Below are positions 1 through 11,955 of a DNA stretch of 64,000 nt, piece after piece. The position numbers and the translations under genes were made by a program. Source of the DNA: Tricholomella constricta. Taxonomy: Eukaryota; Basidiomycota; Agaricomycetes; Agaricales; Lyophyllaceae. Positions within the stretch are counted from its first letter, which is position 1; every line of letters starts with the position of its first letter. The notes beneath the pieces are model-generated. The model ran no database searches and was not told where the DNA came from. It saw only the letters and a program-made list of their open reading frames with translations. The stretch is taken from the NCBI GenBank assembly GCA_013368375.1, contig JAACJP010000004.1:1736001-1800000 (forward strand). Direction: 5' to 3'.

Positions 1-174
1 GACACCAGCCCTCGGGTGCAGTGATGGACTTGGTTGGCAAGATTAGACGTCGAGGAAGTTAATACTGTACATGGCGAATTAATAAACCAAGAATACTAGA
101 TTATCGCGACAAATATTATTAACTGAATTCATGGTCAGAGAGCAGACAAGACTCACCAGAAGCCCGACACTTGT

Positions 175-455
175 TCATCCCAAAAAGAAAGACTTGCCGA
201 GTCCAACGCGAAGGTAGCGCGCATAGGCTGTCGGGACGTTGAGTTGAGGGGTCGTCACGAAGAATAAGACTGACCCCATTGACTCCAGCGCCGGCCGAGC
301 CATTTGCCAAAAAACGGCATGATCACGACAGAGACGAGGAGCTGTAACTGCTGCAAACTGTCCTCCCATTCCTGCTGTGCTAGCCTAGAGTCTTCGTCGG
401 AGTCGTAGGAGGCATTGGACGAGAGATCGTCGAGCGAGGCTTCGGAGCGTGGCAT
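175..455 (-). CDS. MIM2: Mim2, mitochondrial outer-membrane import (MIM complex) subunit
   Basis: Two exons (455-275 and 227-175, GT-AG intron 274-228) encode a 77-residue protein. The N-terminal third is acidic and Ser-rich. It is followed by a W-x-x-SLQQLQLL stretch, a hydrophobic segment and the block MPFFGKWLGRRW, then a short basic tail (AYARYLRVGLGK). This order, with a single membrane segment ending in a PxxGKxxGR block, is what fungal Mim2 proteins show. Mim2 works with Mim1 in the outer mitochondrial membrane to insert alpha-helical outer-membrane proteins. The start was chosen as the ATG that gives the usual family length; the frame stays open upstream. It is divergent from the sugar transporter, with 129 bp between the start codons. 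Family call is from motif memory. Confidence 0.75.
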
Positions 456-584
456 GGTGATGGCCACTGCTTGAGCTTGTTTTGGGTGAAGCCGATGAAG
501 AGCCCCGATCAGCTCCACTTGCCGAGGATATTGAAATGATCTATATTCTCGTCCCTCCACTCTCTTCTCAACCACCTATGCATC

Positions 585-3149
585 ATGGCGGACTCTCACC
601 GAAAGCTAGTGGGCCAACCATTGCTCTACGCAATCTCTGTCTTCGCCAGTCTCGGCGTATTCCTGGTCAGTACCTTTTGTCTGTCCCCATGAAATTCCGC
701 CCTAACATCTCGCAGTTTGGCTATGACCAAGGGTGAGTGCTGACTCGCAGTCTGCCGCACAATTTCACTAATACTCTGCAGTGTAATGAGCGGGATCATT
801 ACTGGTCCCTATTTCAAGAAATACTTCGACTTCCCGGGTCCCCTCGAGCTTGGCACCATGGTCGCCATCCTTGAAGTTGGTGCTTTCAGTGCGTTGTCCA
901 TGTCTTTTCCTTTGCTTATGATATAACACCTCCAAAGTCACGTCCGTCGCTGCTGGTCGGGTTGGGGATTCCATTGGCCGCAAGGGTACCCTTTTCGTTG
1001 GCGCTATCGTGTTTACAATTGGAGGCGCCATCCAGACCTTCACGACGGGATTCTGGACAATGATTATCGGCCGCTTTGTCAGTGGCTTTGGTGTAGGCCT
1101 TCTGTCGTATGTGTCTCGTAAAGCTACATCGAACTCTGCTAATCCACCTTCCAGGACAATTGTCCCAATCTACCAGAGTGAAATATCGCCCCCCAACCAT
1201 GTCTGTTCCTTTTCGAAATACATAATTCTCCACTGACCCATACTAAAGCGTGGCGCACTGGCTTGCATGGAGTTCACCGTGAACATAATCGGGTACTCCT
1301 CGTCGGTGGTATGTCTACACATATTTGCGCAAGTGTCGATCTAATCCTCTCCCACAGTGGACAGATTACTTCTGCTCTTTCATAGAATCCGACCTGTCGT
1401 GGCGGATACCTCTGTTTATACAGTGCGTGATCGGGTCCATTCTAGCGGCAGGGTCCCTCCTTATGCCAGAAAGTCCACGGTAATCGAGAGCCAATCTCCT
1501 CGTGGAAATCAGAATGCTAACCCTACTCAGGTGGCTTATTGACACCGATAAAGATGAGGACGGCATGCGAGTACTTGCTGATCTACACGGAGGTGACCTA
1601 GACGATCCAATCGCCGTTGCTGAATTCAAGGAAATCAAAGACAAAGTCTACGAGGAGGTACCGTGTAGTCTTTGGAACTGCTTGTCACCATCGTGCTTAA
1701 TTTCTTGAAGCGGGAATCCGGCGAAGGACGCTCATACCGGATGATGTGGAGGAAGTACAAGCGCCGCGTTTTGCTGGCAATGTCTTCTCAAGCATTTGCG
1801 CAACTTGTGCGTGGTTTTTACTACTTGCTGGGCCGTCATCCTGATAAATGCCCTTGCAGAATGGGATAAACGGTGTGGCTCCTGTCCTCTTTAACATATT
1901 CTATGTTTGTTGACGTTAGACCCTCAGTAATTTCATATTATGCTCGTACGTCGTATTCGTGTTTCCGTCCTTATGTCATTTACTGATCAAGAATTCGGCA
2001 TTAGCCCGAGTTTTCGAAGGTGTGCTCCTTACGTATTTCAATCGAAGCTCAAATTAACTCGTTAATCAGAGGCTGGTTGGATTGGCCGCCAAGCCATCCT
2101 TATGACAGGATTCAACTCTCTCATCTATGTTCTCAGCACTCTTCCTCCGTATGTGGATACATGTTCTGTCTTGTCAGATCAATTTTTTTGATGATGTTTC
2201 ATTTGCCCAGCTGGTACCTCGTAGATCGCTGGGGACGACGTACAATATTACTTTCGGGCGCAGTTATAGTATGCTTTATCATCACATTCCGCAACTCTTC
2301 TCCTGATCCCAATCTTTTTTAAAAGATGAGCGCAGCATTAGTTGCTACCGGCTGGTGGATGGCTCTTGATATACCACATACACCAAACGCTGTGGTCATC
2401 TGCGTCGTCATCTTCAATGCCGCCTTTGGGTACAGGTCAGTGACGATGGGTCCTTTTTTCTATCATGTCTGCTTAGCGTTTTCAATGTCAGCTGGGGACC
2501 GGTTCCATGGCTTTATCCTCCCGAGGTTTGCTCCTTTAATTCTGGCTGAGTCTATTATAATAACGACATGACTAGATTATGCCGCTCTCTGTCCGTGCTA
2601 AGGGTGTATCCCTGTCGACTGCCACGAATTGGTTCTTCAATTTCATTGTCGGCGAGTTGACACCCTTCTTGCAAGAAACGATGGGATGGCGACTGTATCC
2701 AATGCATGGATTCTTCTGCGCATGCAGCTTCGTTGTCGGTATGTGATCTGTCTTTACCTTCGTGCTTTGACTCATTTCTGGTTCGTTTTCAGTATATTTC
2801 TGTAGGTGTACTACATTAGCCCTATGGCCATCGTACTGACGAGCTTTTTGCAGTATACCCAGAAACCAAGGGCGTTCCGCTCGAAGAAATGGACGCCGTC
2901 TTTGGCGAAGGTAATTGCTTAATCGAGAAAAGTCATTCTTCCCTAAATGCATCTCGAACAGACGAAAGGGAGGAACAAATCGAGAACCAGTCCGAAAGGG
3001 CGTCTCTCGTTTCAAGCGCGCTCCCAACTGACCACCAAACTATTCGCTCTGCTCCCAGATCCAGGGACGACGCTGACTGGCTGAGTAGACTGTTTAACCG
3101 CAGGGCAAATCGTGCGCGGTATGAACCTTTAACTTCCGTTGAGGAATAG
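585..3149 (+). CDS. MFS sugar transporter (hexose transporter type)
   Basis: A multi-exon gene of about 535 residues with twelve predicted membrane segments. Visible sugar-porter signatures are FGYDQG near residue 30, the loop GRVGDSIGRKG after the second helix, PESPRWL before the central cytosolic loop, VDRWGRR in the second half and PETKGVPLEEMD after the last helix. The start at 585 gives a short cytosolic N-terminus directly before helix 1. About ten introns are needed; for example the junction NGIN/VISYYA is made by removing an intron ending at a CCCTCAG acceptor. The protein should import hexoses or related sugars at the plasma membrane by proton symport. Substrate cannot be read from the sequence. 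The C-terminal tail (last 80 residues) is polar and Ser/Arg-rich. Confidence 0.9.
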
Positions 3150-3362
3150 CAACAATTCGGAAGTTGTGCTGCCAGTGTGACCTCTTTATGATCTCCAATG
3201 TTCTTATAAACCATTAATATAATGACGCGCGATGGTTTTTCTTTCCCTTACCTGCTTCATGGTTGTGAAGCTGGTCCCAAGCGGCCGGGTAATGAATGTC
3301 GAATCAGTTTTACTAAAAAGTTTTAGAAACTTAAAGTCGCGTCCATTGACATCATGTGACCC

Positions 3363-5290
3363 ATGAAACTTTTCCTTCCAACCTTGACCAACTTTTGTCG
3401 CCAAAGGGCTTGTAGGATTCAATGGCTCGGGTTCCAACACACTCGAACCATGGGGCGTAGTGCCGAGGCGCTAGCAGACTCTCTTGCCCAGGCAGCTCGA
3501 CCAACGAAAGCACCCAAACCCATGGCCACAACGAAGGCGACATTTGATGACCTCGGCCTCCACCCACCTATCATTGCATCATTGCATGCTGCGTTTCCAA
3601 ATGTAAAATCTCCAACGGAGACGCAGGCAAAGTTTATACCAGCCATCCTGTCCGGTAAAGATGTACTGCTGAAGGATGAGACTGGTTCTGGAAAGTAAGG
3701 CGATGATTGCCTATCACACATTCCTTGCTCTGACTCGAAATTGCTTGATAGGTCTTTCGGGCTCATTCTTGCGCTTCTTAACAAGCCTCGCATATCATCT
3801 CAAGACAAGACGTCTGTAGCAAGACGCATCACTTCTCTGGTTCTTGTGCCGCACCGCGACTTGGCCCACCAACTTTTTCATTGGATTCAAAGAATGGCCT
3901 CGGTCACACAACCGCCGATAGACATCTCCTCTGTGGCGCAGGTGCTGGTACGCGACGGCGCGACGCACCTCAGCGACGGTCTCCACAAGCTTCGCGAAAC
4001 ACCACCACATATTCTGATCGGGACGCCACAAGCAGTTCTGGATGTGTACAAGGAAGACGCTCAGGCGCTGCAATTTTCTCATCTTTCAAGCGTCGTGGTG
4101 GACGAAGTGGATTATCTCATAGAAACGGTTCCAAAGAAAGATCCCAGCAAGTCCTTCCACAAGGCTGCTGTGAAGGCCAGCAGGAAGCTCTTGGCGCATC
4201 CTGGCGTGACGCGACAGCTGTTGGACATCATATTCGCGAAACGGAAGGAAATAAATGAACAGCGCGTGGACGAACCTGGTGCAGTTCAGTACCGGCGGAA
4301 GGCGGAAATGGCGGAACATCCGCATTCGTCGGCATTGCCGCAGTTGATCTTGTCCAGCGCAACGTTGCGGCGCCATCTCAATAACTATCTGTTTGACGAG
4401 AGCGGCTGGTTGAACAGGGATAACCTGCTCAAGGTGAAGGGGACGAAACCGCCGCCGGTTGTACACGAAATGAAGACGGCAACGGAGCTGTATCCTCATG
4501 ACAGCCTCGGGGGTAATGGTATATCCCATTCTGTGCTTTTGGTTTCAGAAGAGGGGATCGAGAACATCGCGGGGGCCGTCCCGCCACCACCCAATTCCTC
4601 CGAGAGTGAAAACTTACAACCAATCGACCCTCAAGCGCTGTTTGCGTCCTCGGCAAAGCCGGAGCCTGTTTCGAATGATCGCGCATTGGCGGAGAGTGAG
4701 TGTTAGGATTGATTGCTAATTGTAGCATTCCTGACGCGTTTACTGCAGAGTATGACGGCACACCGACGCCATTCAATCCGAATGCAATGGAAGCGATTGC
4801 GACCTCGTTTGCCCTGGACGTGCCCTCGGTGGCGCTGCTGGTGCTACCATCCTCCTCACCAGTTCAGCGTGCGGTGTATGAGCTGCGAGAGATGGGGGTT
4901 AACGCGCACAGGCTGGATCTGCTGACGGACGAAAAAGGCCGATCACATCTGCTGCGAGGTGGTGATTCGGGGCAGGAGAACCCGACATTGCTGGTGTCTA
5001 CATTGGCGACAACACGGGGGCTGGACTTGCCAGAACTGACACACGTATTCATATTGGGGATCCCCGATGGACCAAAGGTCAATGGAAGGACGGTGGATGC
5101 ATATGTGCACCTGGCTGGACGGGTTGGTCGATTTGGACGGGGTGGGAAGGTGATCACGGTGGTAGAGAAGGAGGCGGAGGAGGAGGAGAAGGAGGAGGAG
5201 AGAGGGTCGGGAGTTAGGCAGGGTTCAAAGATGATGAGAATACTGACGACACTAAACGTGCCTGCGGTGCAGTTTGAGCACTTTGACTAA
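3363..5290 (+). CDS. MRH4: Mitochondrial DEAD-box RNA helicase, Mrh4-like
   Basis: Three exons (introns near 3696-3751 and 4696-4746) give about 606 residues. The N-terminus MKLFLPTLTNFCRQRACR is basic and lacks acidic residues, as a mitochondrial presequence does. A Q-motif-like segment (FDDLGLHPP...TETQ) is followed by motif I DETGSGKS (about residue 107), motif II VVDEVDYL (about 228; DEVD instead of DEAD), motif III SAT (about 312), motif V TRGLDLPELTHV, and motif VI HLAGRVGRFGRGG (about 548). There is a long insertion between motif III and the second RecA domain. The protein ends in an acidic stretch of about ten Glu then a short tail. Yeast Mrh4 helps assemble the large mitoribosomal subunit; assignment to that clade rather than another mitochondrial DEAD helicase is inference. 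Confidence 0.75.
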
Positions 5291-5411
5291 AATGGAAATA
5301 TGATCGGTCGGGCGGGGATTAGAGACCGGATCGGAAGCCGCGAAGCTTATGCTGCTTGATGACCTTCTTCCAAGCTGTGGCTGACTCGTTCAGAGTTTCA
5401 CTCTCGCCACC

Positions 5412-8279
5412 ATGCGTCTCCCCTCTTCCCTCCTCCTCGCTGCCCTTCTCCTCGCCCTGGTCGCAGCACAGTCACCCACTCCTTCACAGTCGCCCTCTCC
5501 ATCGCCGTCGCCCTCTACGACTCTCTCGCTGTCGTTGACCACCGCTACTGTCACGACTATTTTCTCTACCCGCACACGGAATCAGAATACCCTCATCACC
5601 ACCGTAGTACCCACCACCTTCAACGTTACCCGCACTGTTTCTGCTACCTCCTCATCAGCCTCAGCCTCAGCCTCGGCGGAACCCACTCCAAGTCCGATCG
5701 TTCTCGTGTGTACATTCCTCACCTTGCAACTCCAAAACTGACATTACCGTTTACAGGCTACCATACTCGATCCCGCCTTTGGCGTCCTAGGCGCGATCCT
5801 CATCTTAACTGGTCTGCCGTCAGCGTTCTGGGGTCACAAGAACAGATGGTCCGTTCAGCCTCCATTTTCTCATAGCCCCACTGAATCATATCGCTCCACA
5901 GGACCTCGTTTTTCCTCATCGGATTCTATACCCTCTCCCTCGTATGCTTTGTTCTCATCCTCAAGTTTGGCATTCTAGCTGCCGTCAATCCCCCAAGCAG
6001 AACTCTTCGTGGAATGTTTGTTCTCGCTTCCTCGATTGCTGGCATCGTCGGTGGTGGAATTGCCATCTTCTTTTGGAAAGCTGCAAGGTATGGCATTGGC
6101 GCCTGGGGAGGCTTCGCCCTCGGACTTTGGATACAATGTTTCCATAACGGCGGCCTCATCAAGGCTGTTGGCTTCCGATGGATTCTATACATCGGTATGT
6201 GACGACCATCTTGCATGTTGATTGATACATTCATCTCACTATCCCTTTTTAGGGTGTGCCGTTATTGGGTTCATATTATGTACTATACCCAAGGTATGTC
6301 AGCATGTTGTGTGGCCCATCAGACGTAGTACTAATTTTTGAACTATTTATAAGATACATTACCACATACTACTTATCTCCACCGCGTTCGTTGGGTCATC
6401 CGCATTTATGCTGGGTGTCGACTGCTTCACTACAGCCGGCCTCAAGGAGGTAGGCATTTACTTTGCTATAACTCTTCCGGTCAATCAACAAACCAATCAC
6501 CAACAGTTTTATATCTGGAATCTCGGATTCCGGTCACTTTTCCCCAAATTCACGAACAATGGCATCGAATTTCCCGTTTCACAGACGATGCAGATCGAAC
6601 TTGGCTTGATAGGCGCTGTAGCTCTTATGGGAGCGGCTGTTCAGCTACGCATTCTCGCCGTGCTTCACCGGAAATTAGGCGAGATAACCGAAGAGCAGAA
6701 GAAACGCGATGAAGAAGCAGAATTCCATGCTGCTGGAAGATTTGCAGATGTCCTGCGTGAACGGACCGAATGGGAGAAAGAGCATCCAACTCTCTCAAAG
6801 CATGGTCGACAGGAAAGTGGCTTTTCCAATACTCCATTGATGAAGGATCAAGATGGATCTTCCTCTCCTACCTCTGCCGAACACCGCTCCTCTACGTTCA
6901 CCCTGGTTCCTGATGGTCGCGCACGATACCATTCCAATGTTTCCGACTTCAAGGCGGCGCCCACTGCCGATGACGAGCTGAGGCGTGCAGCGAGGAATCT
7001 GCAAAGCCCGGTGGCGCTCCCAGCCCTTGATCTCGGCTTGGGAATACAGGAAGACGTTCCCACAGGATTTATTGCTGCTGACGAGTTGAGGCTACAAAGT
7101 CAAACGGAGGATTTGCGCAAGAAGGACCTCACACCTGGTGAATTGGAGGAAATTAAGCGCAAGGAGGAATTAATGCTCGAGATTCAGACCATTCGCAGAT
7201 CCATCGACGCTCTAAAATCGGAGACTCCGGCGCCATCTTCATCTAGCGCCTCGCGCCACCCATCTATGACCTCGCGACGAACACTCAGCATCGATGCCTC
7301 CAGCGCTCTACTTCCTATACCTTCCCATCTTCGACCACCTCGAGAAACCGACCCACGCACCCGAGCCCATTCAATGGAGATGTCCTCCCTGGGCTATCTG
7401 CCTCCGATCGGTGATACAATCAGTCGGCCTACCAGCGTCCCCCCCAGGGATGCCGAATGGGATGCTTATGTCCATGACCGGAAGCTCCTGCAGCCTCCTG
7501 CAGGTGTTACCCCTCCGATTGCCACAACTCCTGTAATGGCCACGCCCAGGGCACCCCTGTCACCAGCTGTTGCGGATGCGTTGAACAAACGGAAACAACG
7601 GGAAAGTGCTCTGGGACTCGCAGAGCAGAACACGGATTCGTCAGAAGACGTCCCGCTTGCACAGTTAGCGCGTCATCAGCGGAGCTCTTCTGGTGGAAAC
7701 GTTCCAGTCACCATTCTTCCGCCACGCAGAGCCTCTGCGGTCATGTCGCCCACGCCGCAGCGCCCTAGTGTGAGTCGCACGCGCACGTTTGAGGAACTCA
7801 ATGAAAGGCATCGCGAGAAAATGCGGGATCTGCAGGCACCCTTGACGCAAGCGGAAAAAGAGGAGGCTGAGCTCAGGGCCGCACGGCAACGCTGGGAGCG
7901 AAACAAGGCAGCTGAAAAAGAGGTCATGTCTCGAAGACAGACAGAAAAGGCCGCCCAGCATGAACGGGACCGGCGAAAGCGGTCTGAGGATGACGGCGAG
8001 AGGAAGGGAAGGAAAACACTGACGCCGCCTGGGACCATGGACCGGCGTCATTCGCGCTCGCTAAGTCAGGATAGGCTTGCGCGTACTGGGCCGTCGTCGA
8101 AGCGGCTGTCTACGTTGAAGGTGGAGGATTGGCAAAAATATCAGCAGGACACGGAGATGGGACTTAGGTCGGAAGCGACTGGATTGAACTCACGGCGCGA
8201 TTCTCGCACGTTGTTGGTGCCCTTTCCCGATGGAGGCAGGCGTTCAAACCGCCGGAAGAGCACCGATCCGCTCAGCTGA
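5412..8279 (+). CDS. TM7S3/TM198-like (DUF4203) membrane protein with long cytosolic tail
   Basis: The protein begins with a clear signal peptide (MRLPSSLLLAALLLALVAAQ). A Pro/Ser/Thr-rich extracellular stem follows, then about seven hydrophobic helices (roughly residues 100-310). Those helices contain Gly-rich segments and the conserved-looking GVDCFTTAGLKEFYIWN, matching the TM7S3/TM198-like domain (DUF4203). After the last helix comes a tail of about 550 residues rich in Glu, Arg, Ser and Pro, with coiled-coil-like charged stretches near the end and phospho-type Ser clusters. Several introns interrupt the membrane part, while the tail is one exon. The family has no established enzymatic role; in animals TMEM198 has been linked to Wnt signalling, which need not apply here. 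Exact membrane topology is inferred. Confidence 0.75.
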
Positions 8280-8565
8280 GTATTCGGCGCAGCCTGATTG
8301 GCTGATTTACCCGTTGGACAATCATTGGCAGGACTGGCTCGCGCATAGTAGTAGCACATGGACTCTTACCACTGTCTTTTTGGAGACATGATCATGAACA
8401 TTTCGTATATGCTGCATACACATATATACATTACGCTCGGAGCGAAGAATGAACATTCATTTTTGTAATACAAATCAAGACAGGGGGGGCCTGGGAGGTG
8501 CTGACATCATAGACGACAAGACTAGAAATGGGGGTCAAGCAAGCTTGAGTGTTCCAGCATGCACC

Positions 8566-9267
8566 ATGGCTCTACAACGATCCAAGTCGGCCCCACACGG
8601 CGTGCCCGCGCTGGTGCCTGCACCTACAAGGCTGCAACGAGCGTCGTCATTTCACACGATCCAGCAAGCTGTGAAGCCCGTCAAGGCTGCGCACATGGCG
8701 GCCATCCCAGAGCGGGCTGCTGCTGAGCGAGAGGATCCATTCAGTTTGTCCGGATTTTTTCCCAGCTCTCTAAGGGAAGACAAATGGGGCTGGCTGAGAG
8801 ACGAGGAAAAGGTGGAGAAGAAGCGGTGGACAGCTGAAGATGGGGGGCATGGGGGCGTGTTGTTTGGAGAGTCAGACAAGCTGACGCGAGAAGTGATTAA
8901 AGGAGAGGATAAAATGGGGGTGCTGTCACTGGGTATGTAAGCTGGAAGAAGAGGGAACGATGGCTGATTCGGTGTACATATAGGTGGGCTGTTGACGGAG
9001 CTGGAGGGCGAGCTGCGGACGTCGTACGGGGCGGCGATGGGCGGTGACGGCGAGCGAGAGGCGATGGACGGTGAGCGGGAGGCGATGGACGAGGACTCGC
9101 TGTGGCTGGCTCTGCGGCTGCGCCGCGGCACGACGCTCCCCGAGATGCCCGTTGCCGATGCCGAGCACTGGAAGACACCCGTAGACTCGGCCATCGACGA
9201 GTACTTCCCCATTTGGGACATCCAGCCCGGGAACAGCCGGGGCACAAAACTCCCACACGTTGCTTGA
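8566..9267 (+). CDS. Hypothetical protein, orphan with small internal repeat
   Basis: Two exons (8566-8933 and about 8983-9267) joined at a GT-AG intron give about 217 residues. The start ATG sits in a good context (caccATGg). The N-terminal half is basic and Ser/Ala-rich (QRSKSAPHG near the start), and the middle is rich in Trp, Lys and Glu. A 21-bp tandem duplication in exon 2 encodes GEREAMD twice. The C-terminal part contains a WLALRLRRGTTLPEMP segment and ends in a Pro/Gly/Ser tail. I do not recognise the family. It lies tightly between two genes on the same strand: only 43 bp separate its stop from the next start. Good splice sites and a continuous frame argue that it is real. Confidence 0.6.
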
Positions 9268-9310
9268 GTTTGTCGTGAGACCTGTCCCCACCATTGCTCT
9301 CACGCCCAGA

Positions 9311-11730
9311 ATGTCGGTATCCCAGGATCCCTTCTTCCTCGACCACCATCTACACATGGCCCAGGGAGAGAACGACTCCCCCATCGACCACTCCAATCCC
9401 TCGCCTTCGCCCCAGCCCCCAGACCAGCCCAGTGTAAATTTACTTGTAATACCTCCTCTTCATATCCTGTCTCCAATGTAATTCAACATCAAACGCGCTT
9501 TAGGTCTCGAATAGACAGCCCTCGCCCACTTCTGCATCCTTGAATACACCCCGAACCCCTTCTCCAACCGAGCATGTCATTGCCACTGCTGACCCAAATG
9601 CCTCCATCCAATCCATCTTGACTGCATCAAAAAAGGAACCGTCTGCTAATGGCCAGCCATGGACGCCTTCTCCTTCTCTTATTCAGCCCGACTCTCTCGC
9701 CATATCTCAGGTCAGGCCAACCCGCTTCAACCTTTTGTCGTCGCGTCTGTACTGATGTCCTTCCCAAGACCTCCGCTGGAAAGCGCAAATTGGAGGAACC
9801 AAGCCCGGAGGACCCTCATTCCAAGATCCGTCGTACCGTTGGTGATCACGTATCTCAAGATCCCAGTCGCGTCATGCCAATGACAACCGTCATTTGTCTA
9901 CACGCTGCCGTTGCCCAAAAGTCATACGGAACGGAAAAGCGCTTTCTCTGTCCGCCGCCTGTTGTCCACATTGAAGGTCCTGTATGGCACCTGCGCTCTC
10001 AGCAGCTTTCTATGGCCGTCGTTTCTGAAAATGGAGAACGGTCATTTGAGCAGAAAGCTCCCCTCGACAATAACATGACTGCCAGTTTCAAATTTTTGCA
10101 CGTTACTGGGACCGCGAAAGCGAAGAGCTTTCAGCTTTCGCTTGATATTGCGGACCCCCCTCCTCCTTCCTTGACACCTGACGGTGCCGACGCTCCAACC
10201 GGTCGTGTTTGGGCCGCGTTTGATTCTGCACCTGTCACAATTATATCTAAACCTTCGAAAAAGACGGCCAAGACGCGTAACATCTCGTCGTGTATCCTCG
10301 CAGGAGGCCCAGTTTCGTTGTTTAACCGCATCAATTCTCAGACTGTTCGCACCAAGTATATGACCATTGACCATGCTCAGCTTTGCGCCAGCAACGTCGC
10401 GTGGTCTGCGTTCAATGTCAATGTCGTCAGTCGCCCCACCGAGGCACCTCCCGTCGGTACGTGTGTCATGTGATGAGAAACTGAATTCGCGCAACTCACA
10501 CACTCGCCTTTTTTTTCTCAGGAGGCCCTCAGCCGGTAACCTATGGGTGCGAGATTGTCCTTTCTGACACTCATTCAGGAATATCCACCTCCCCCCTGAT
10601 TATCCGCAAAGTTGACAAAGGGAGAGTTTCAGCCGATGATGGCGGCCCCGTCAGCCAAATGCAGAAAATTGCTCTTCAACGCGTCAACCCCGATGGTTCA
10701 AGACATTATCTGTCTGCTGCAGGACCTTTGCCCGGAACCCCCGGTGTCGTAGCACCCCCTGCACCGGGAATTTCCTCGCAGGCTGGCACCCATCCGCTTC
10801 TCTTCCAATCGCCCCGAATCCGAGACGAATTGAAAGATGGTGTTCGTATCATCTCAGATGAAGTCGATGATTATCTATGCTGGACAATTGTCGGAATATG
10901 TGAGCATCTCCAACCTCGCCTTTTTTCGGTATTCTTACCCCGATCTTGTTCAAGCTAAATTCCAATATACATTCTTTGATGCATTCGGCCAAAATAATAA
11001 TATTCCCGAAATGCCAATTACTCCCTTTCCGACCCTCTTTACAGCCCCCGTCTACCGCCCTAACAACAATACCGTTGAACTGACGGTGTCCAACTTTTTC
11101 TACGAGGATCCCAAGACGAGGACACAAACTCCCTTGGATGTTTACCTTGGAAACCTTGGGCCTCTTCGCCACCGCATCTACCAAGCCACGCCACCAGGAC
11201 CTCTGACCAATATATCCCCTTTCGTTCAGACGATACCTGGTGGGCCGCAGGAAGGAGGCCTTTCTGATGCAGCAGGAACGCCTTCGCCGACGGTCGGCGC
11301 ACCACGCTATATGGCATCTGGTCCATTGCACACTATCGTGATCGTGGAGATGCCCCCCTTAGCCGAAGTTATCAAGGCACTCGATCAGGATGCACTGCCG
11401 TCCAACTCAGATGGGACCGGAAGCAACCATCACTCGCCGAGAGCTGCAGGTGGCACTCCAGCACCAGATCATCGAAGCGGGCCAGGCCAGCCATCTCTTG
11501 CCCTTGCAGGACGCAGCCTCCCGCTGCTGTTTATTCGGGCATCGGACGGCGTCGGATATCATTCCGGGCGCACCATCACTTGTGAGAATGTCTTCCAAGG
11601 AATTGATCTGGGGGGGATGGCGGCGAATCCTCCGGTCGGGGCAAATATTGACACAGGTTGGCTTGCGGCGGCACAGGTGGCGGCCACTGCCGAGGGCGGG
11701 CTGCATGGATGGAGTCTGAGGGTTATGTAG
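9311..11730 (+). CDS. CSL-family transcription factor (Su(H)/RBP-J/Lag-1 homologue)
   Basis: Five exons encode about 725 residues. A Pro/Ser/Thr-rich N-terminus of about 150 residues leads into the Lag1 DNA-binding domain, with the hallmark blocks CLHAAVAQKSYGTEKRF and CPPPVV, then SLFNRINSQTVRTKY. A beta-trefoil domain follows (LIIRKVDKGR ... PVSQMQKIAL), then the motif CWTIVGISKFQYTFFDAFG and a C-terminal Rel-like domain (VELTVSNFF ... LLFIRASDGVGYHSG). CSL proteins bind GTGGGAA-type sites; in S. pombe Cbf11 and Cbf12 control adhesion, cell cycle and lipid genes. Fungi lack Notch, so the partner is unknown. The moderate N-terminal length suggests the shorter fungal class (Cbf11-like), which is inference. 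The intron at about 10900-10955 joins GIS to KFQY. Confidence 0.9.
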
Positions 11731-11915
11731 GACGTATCTGATTCATGTATAAGTACCATTGTGTTTTCGACTTGCTTTGGACGAATGAAGTGTTGCACGG
11801 TTGTGTGTCTTCGGACAGTTATCGCAATTTCGAGATTTAGCGATGATGTAAGTAACCGACCCTGACGTGATCGAACGTTCATCGATAAGCGTAATTACCT
11901 AGTCCTGCCTGTCAA

Positions 11916-11955
11916 TATAAATTCTTGTTTCCTTTCTTTCAACTCTTTCACAAAA
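11916..11955 (+). promoter_or_regulatory. TATA box and CT-rich leader of pyruvate kinase gene
   Basis: A TATAAA at 11916-11921 lies 35 bp before the start codon. Between them is a pyrimidine-rich stretch of T and C ending in CACAAAA just before the ATG. Such a TATA plus CT-rich leader is a known hallmark of strongly expressed glycolytic genes in fungi. Function is inferred from position. Confidence 0.5.

Noticed and set aside
2572..3027. Minus-strand frame of 151 codons
   Set aside because: Antisense to the last exons of the sugar transporter, whose family match is clear.
8652..9245. Minus-strand frame of 197 codons
   Set aside because: Antisense to the orphan gene at 8566; Ser/Pro composition comes from the complementary sequence.
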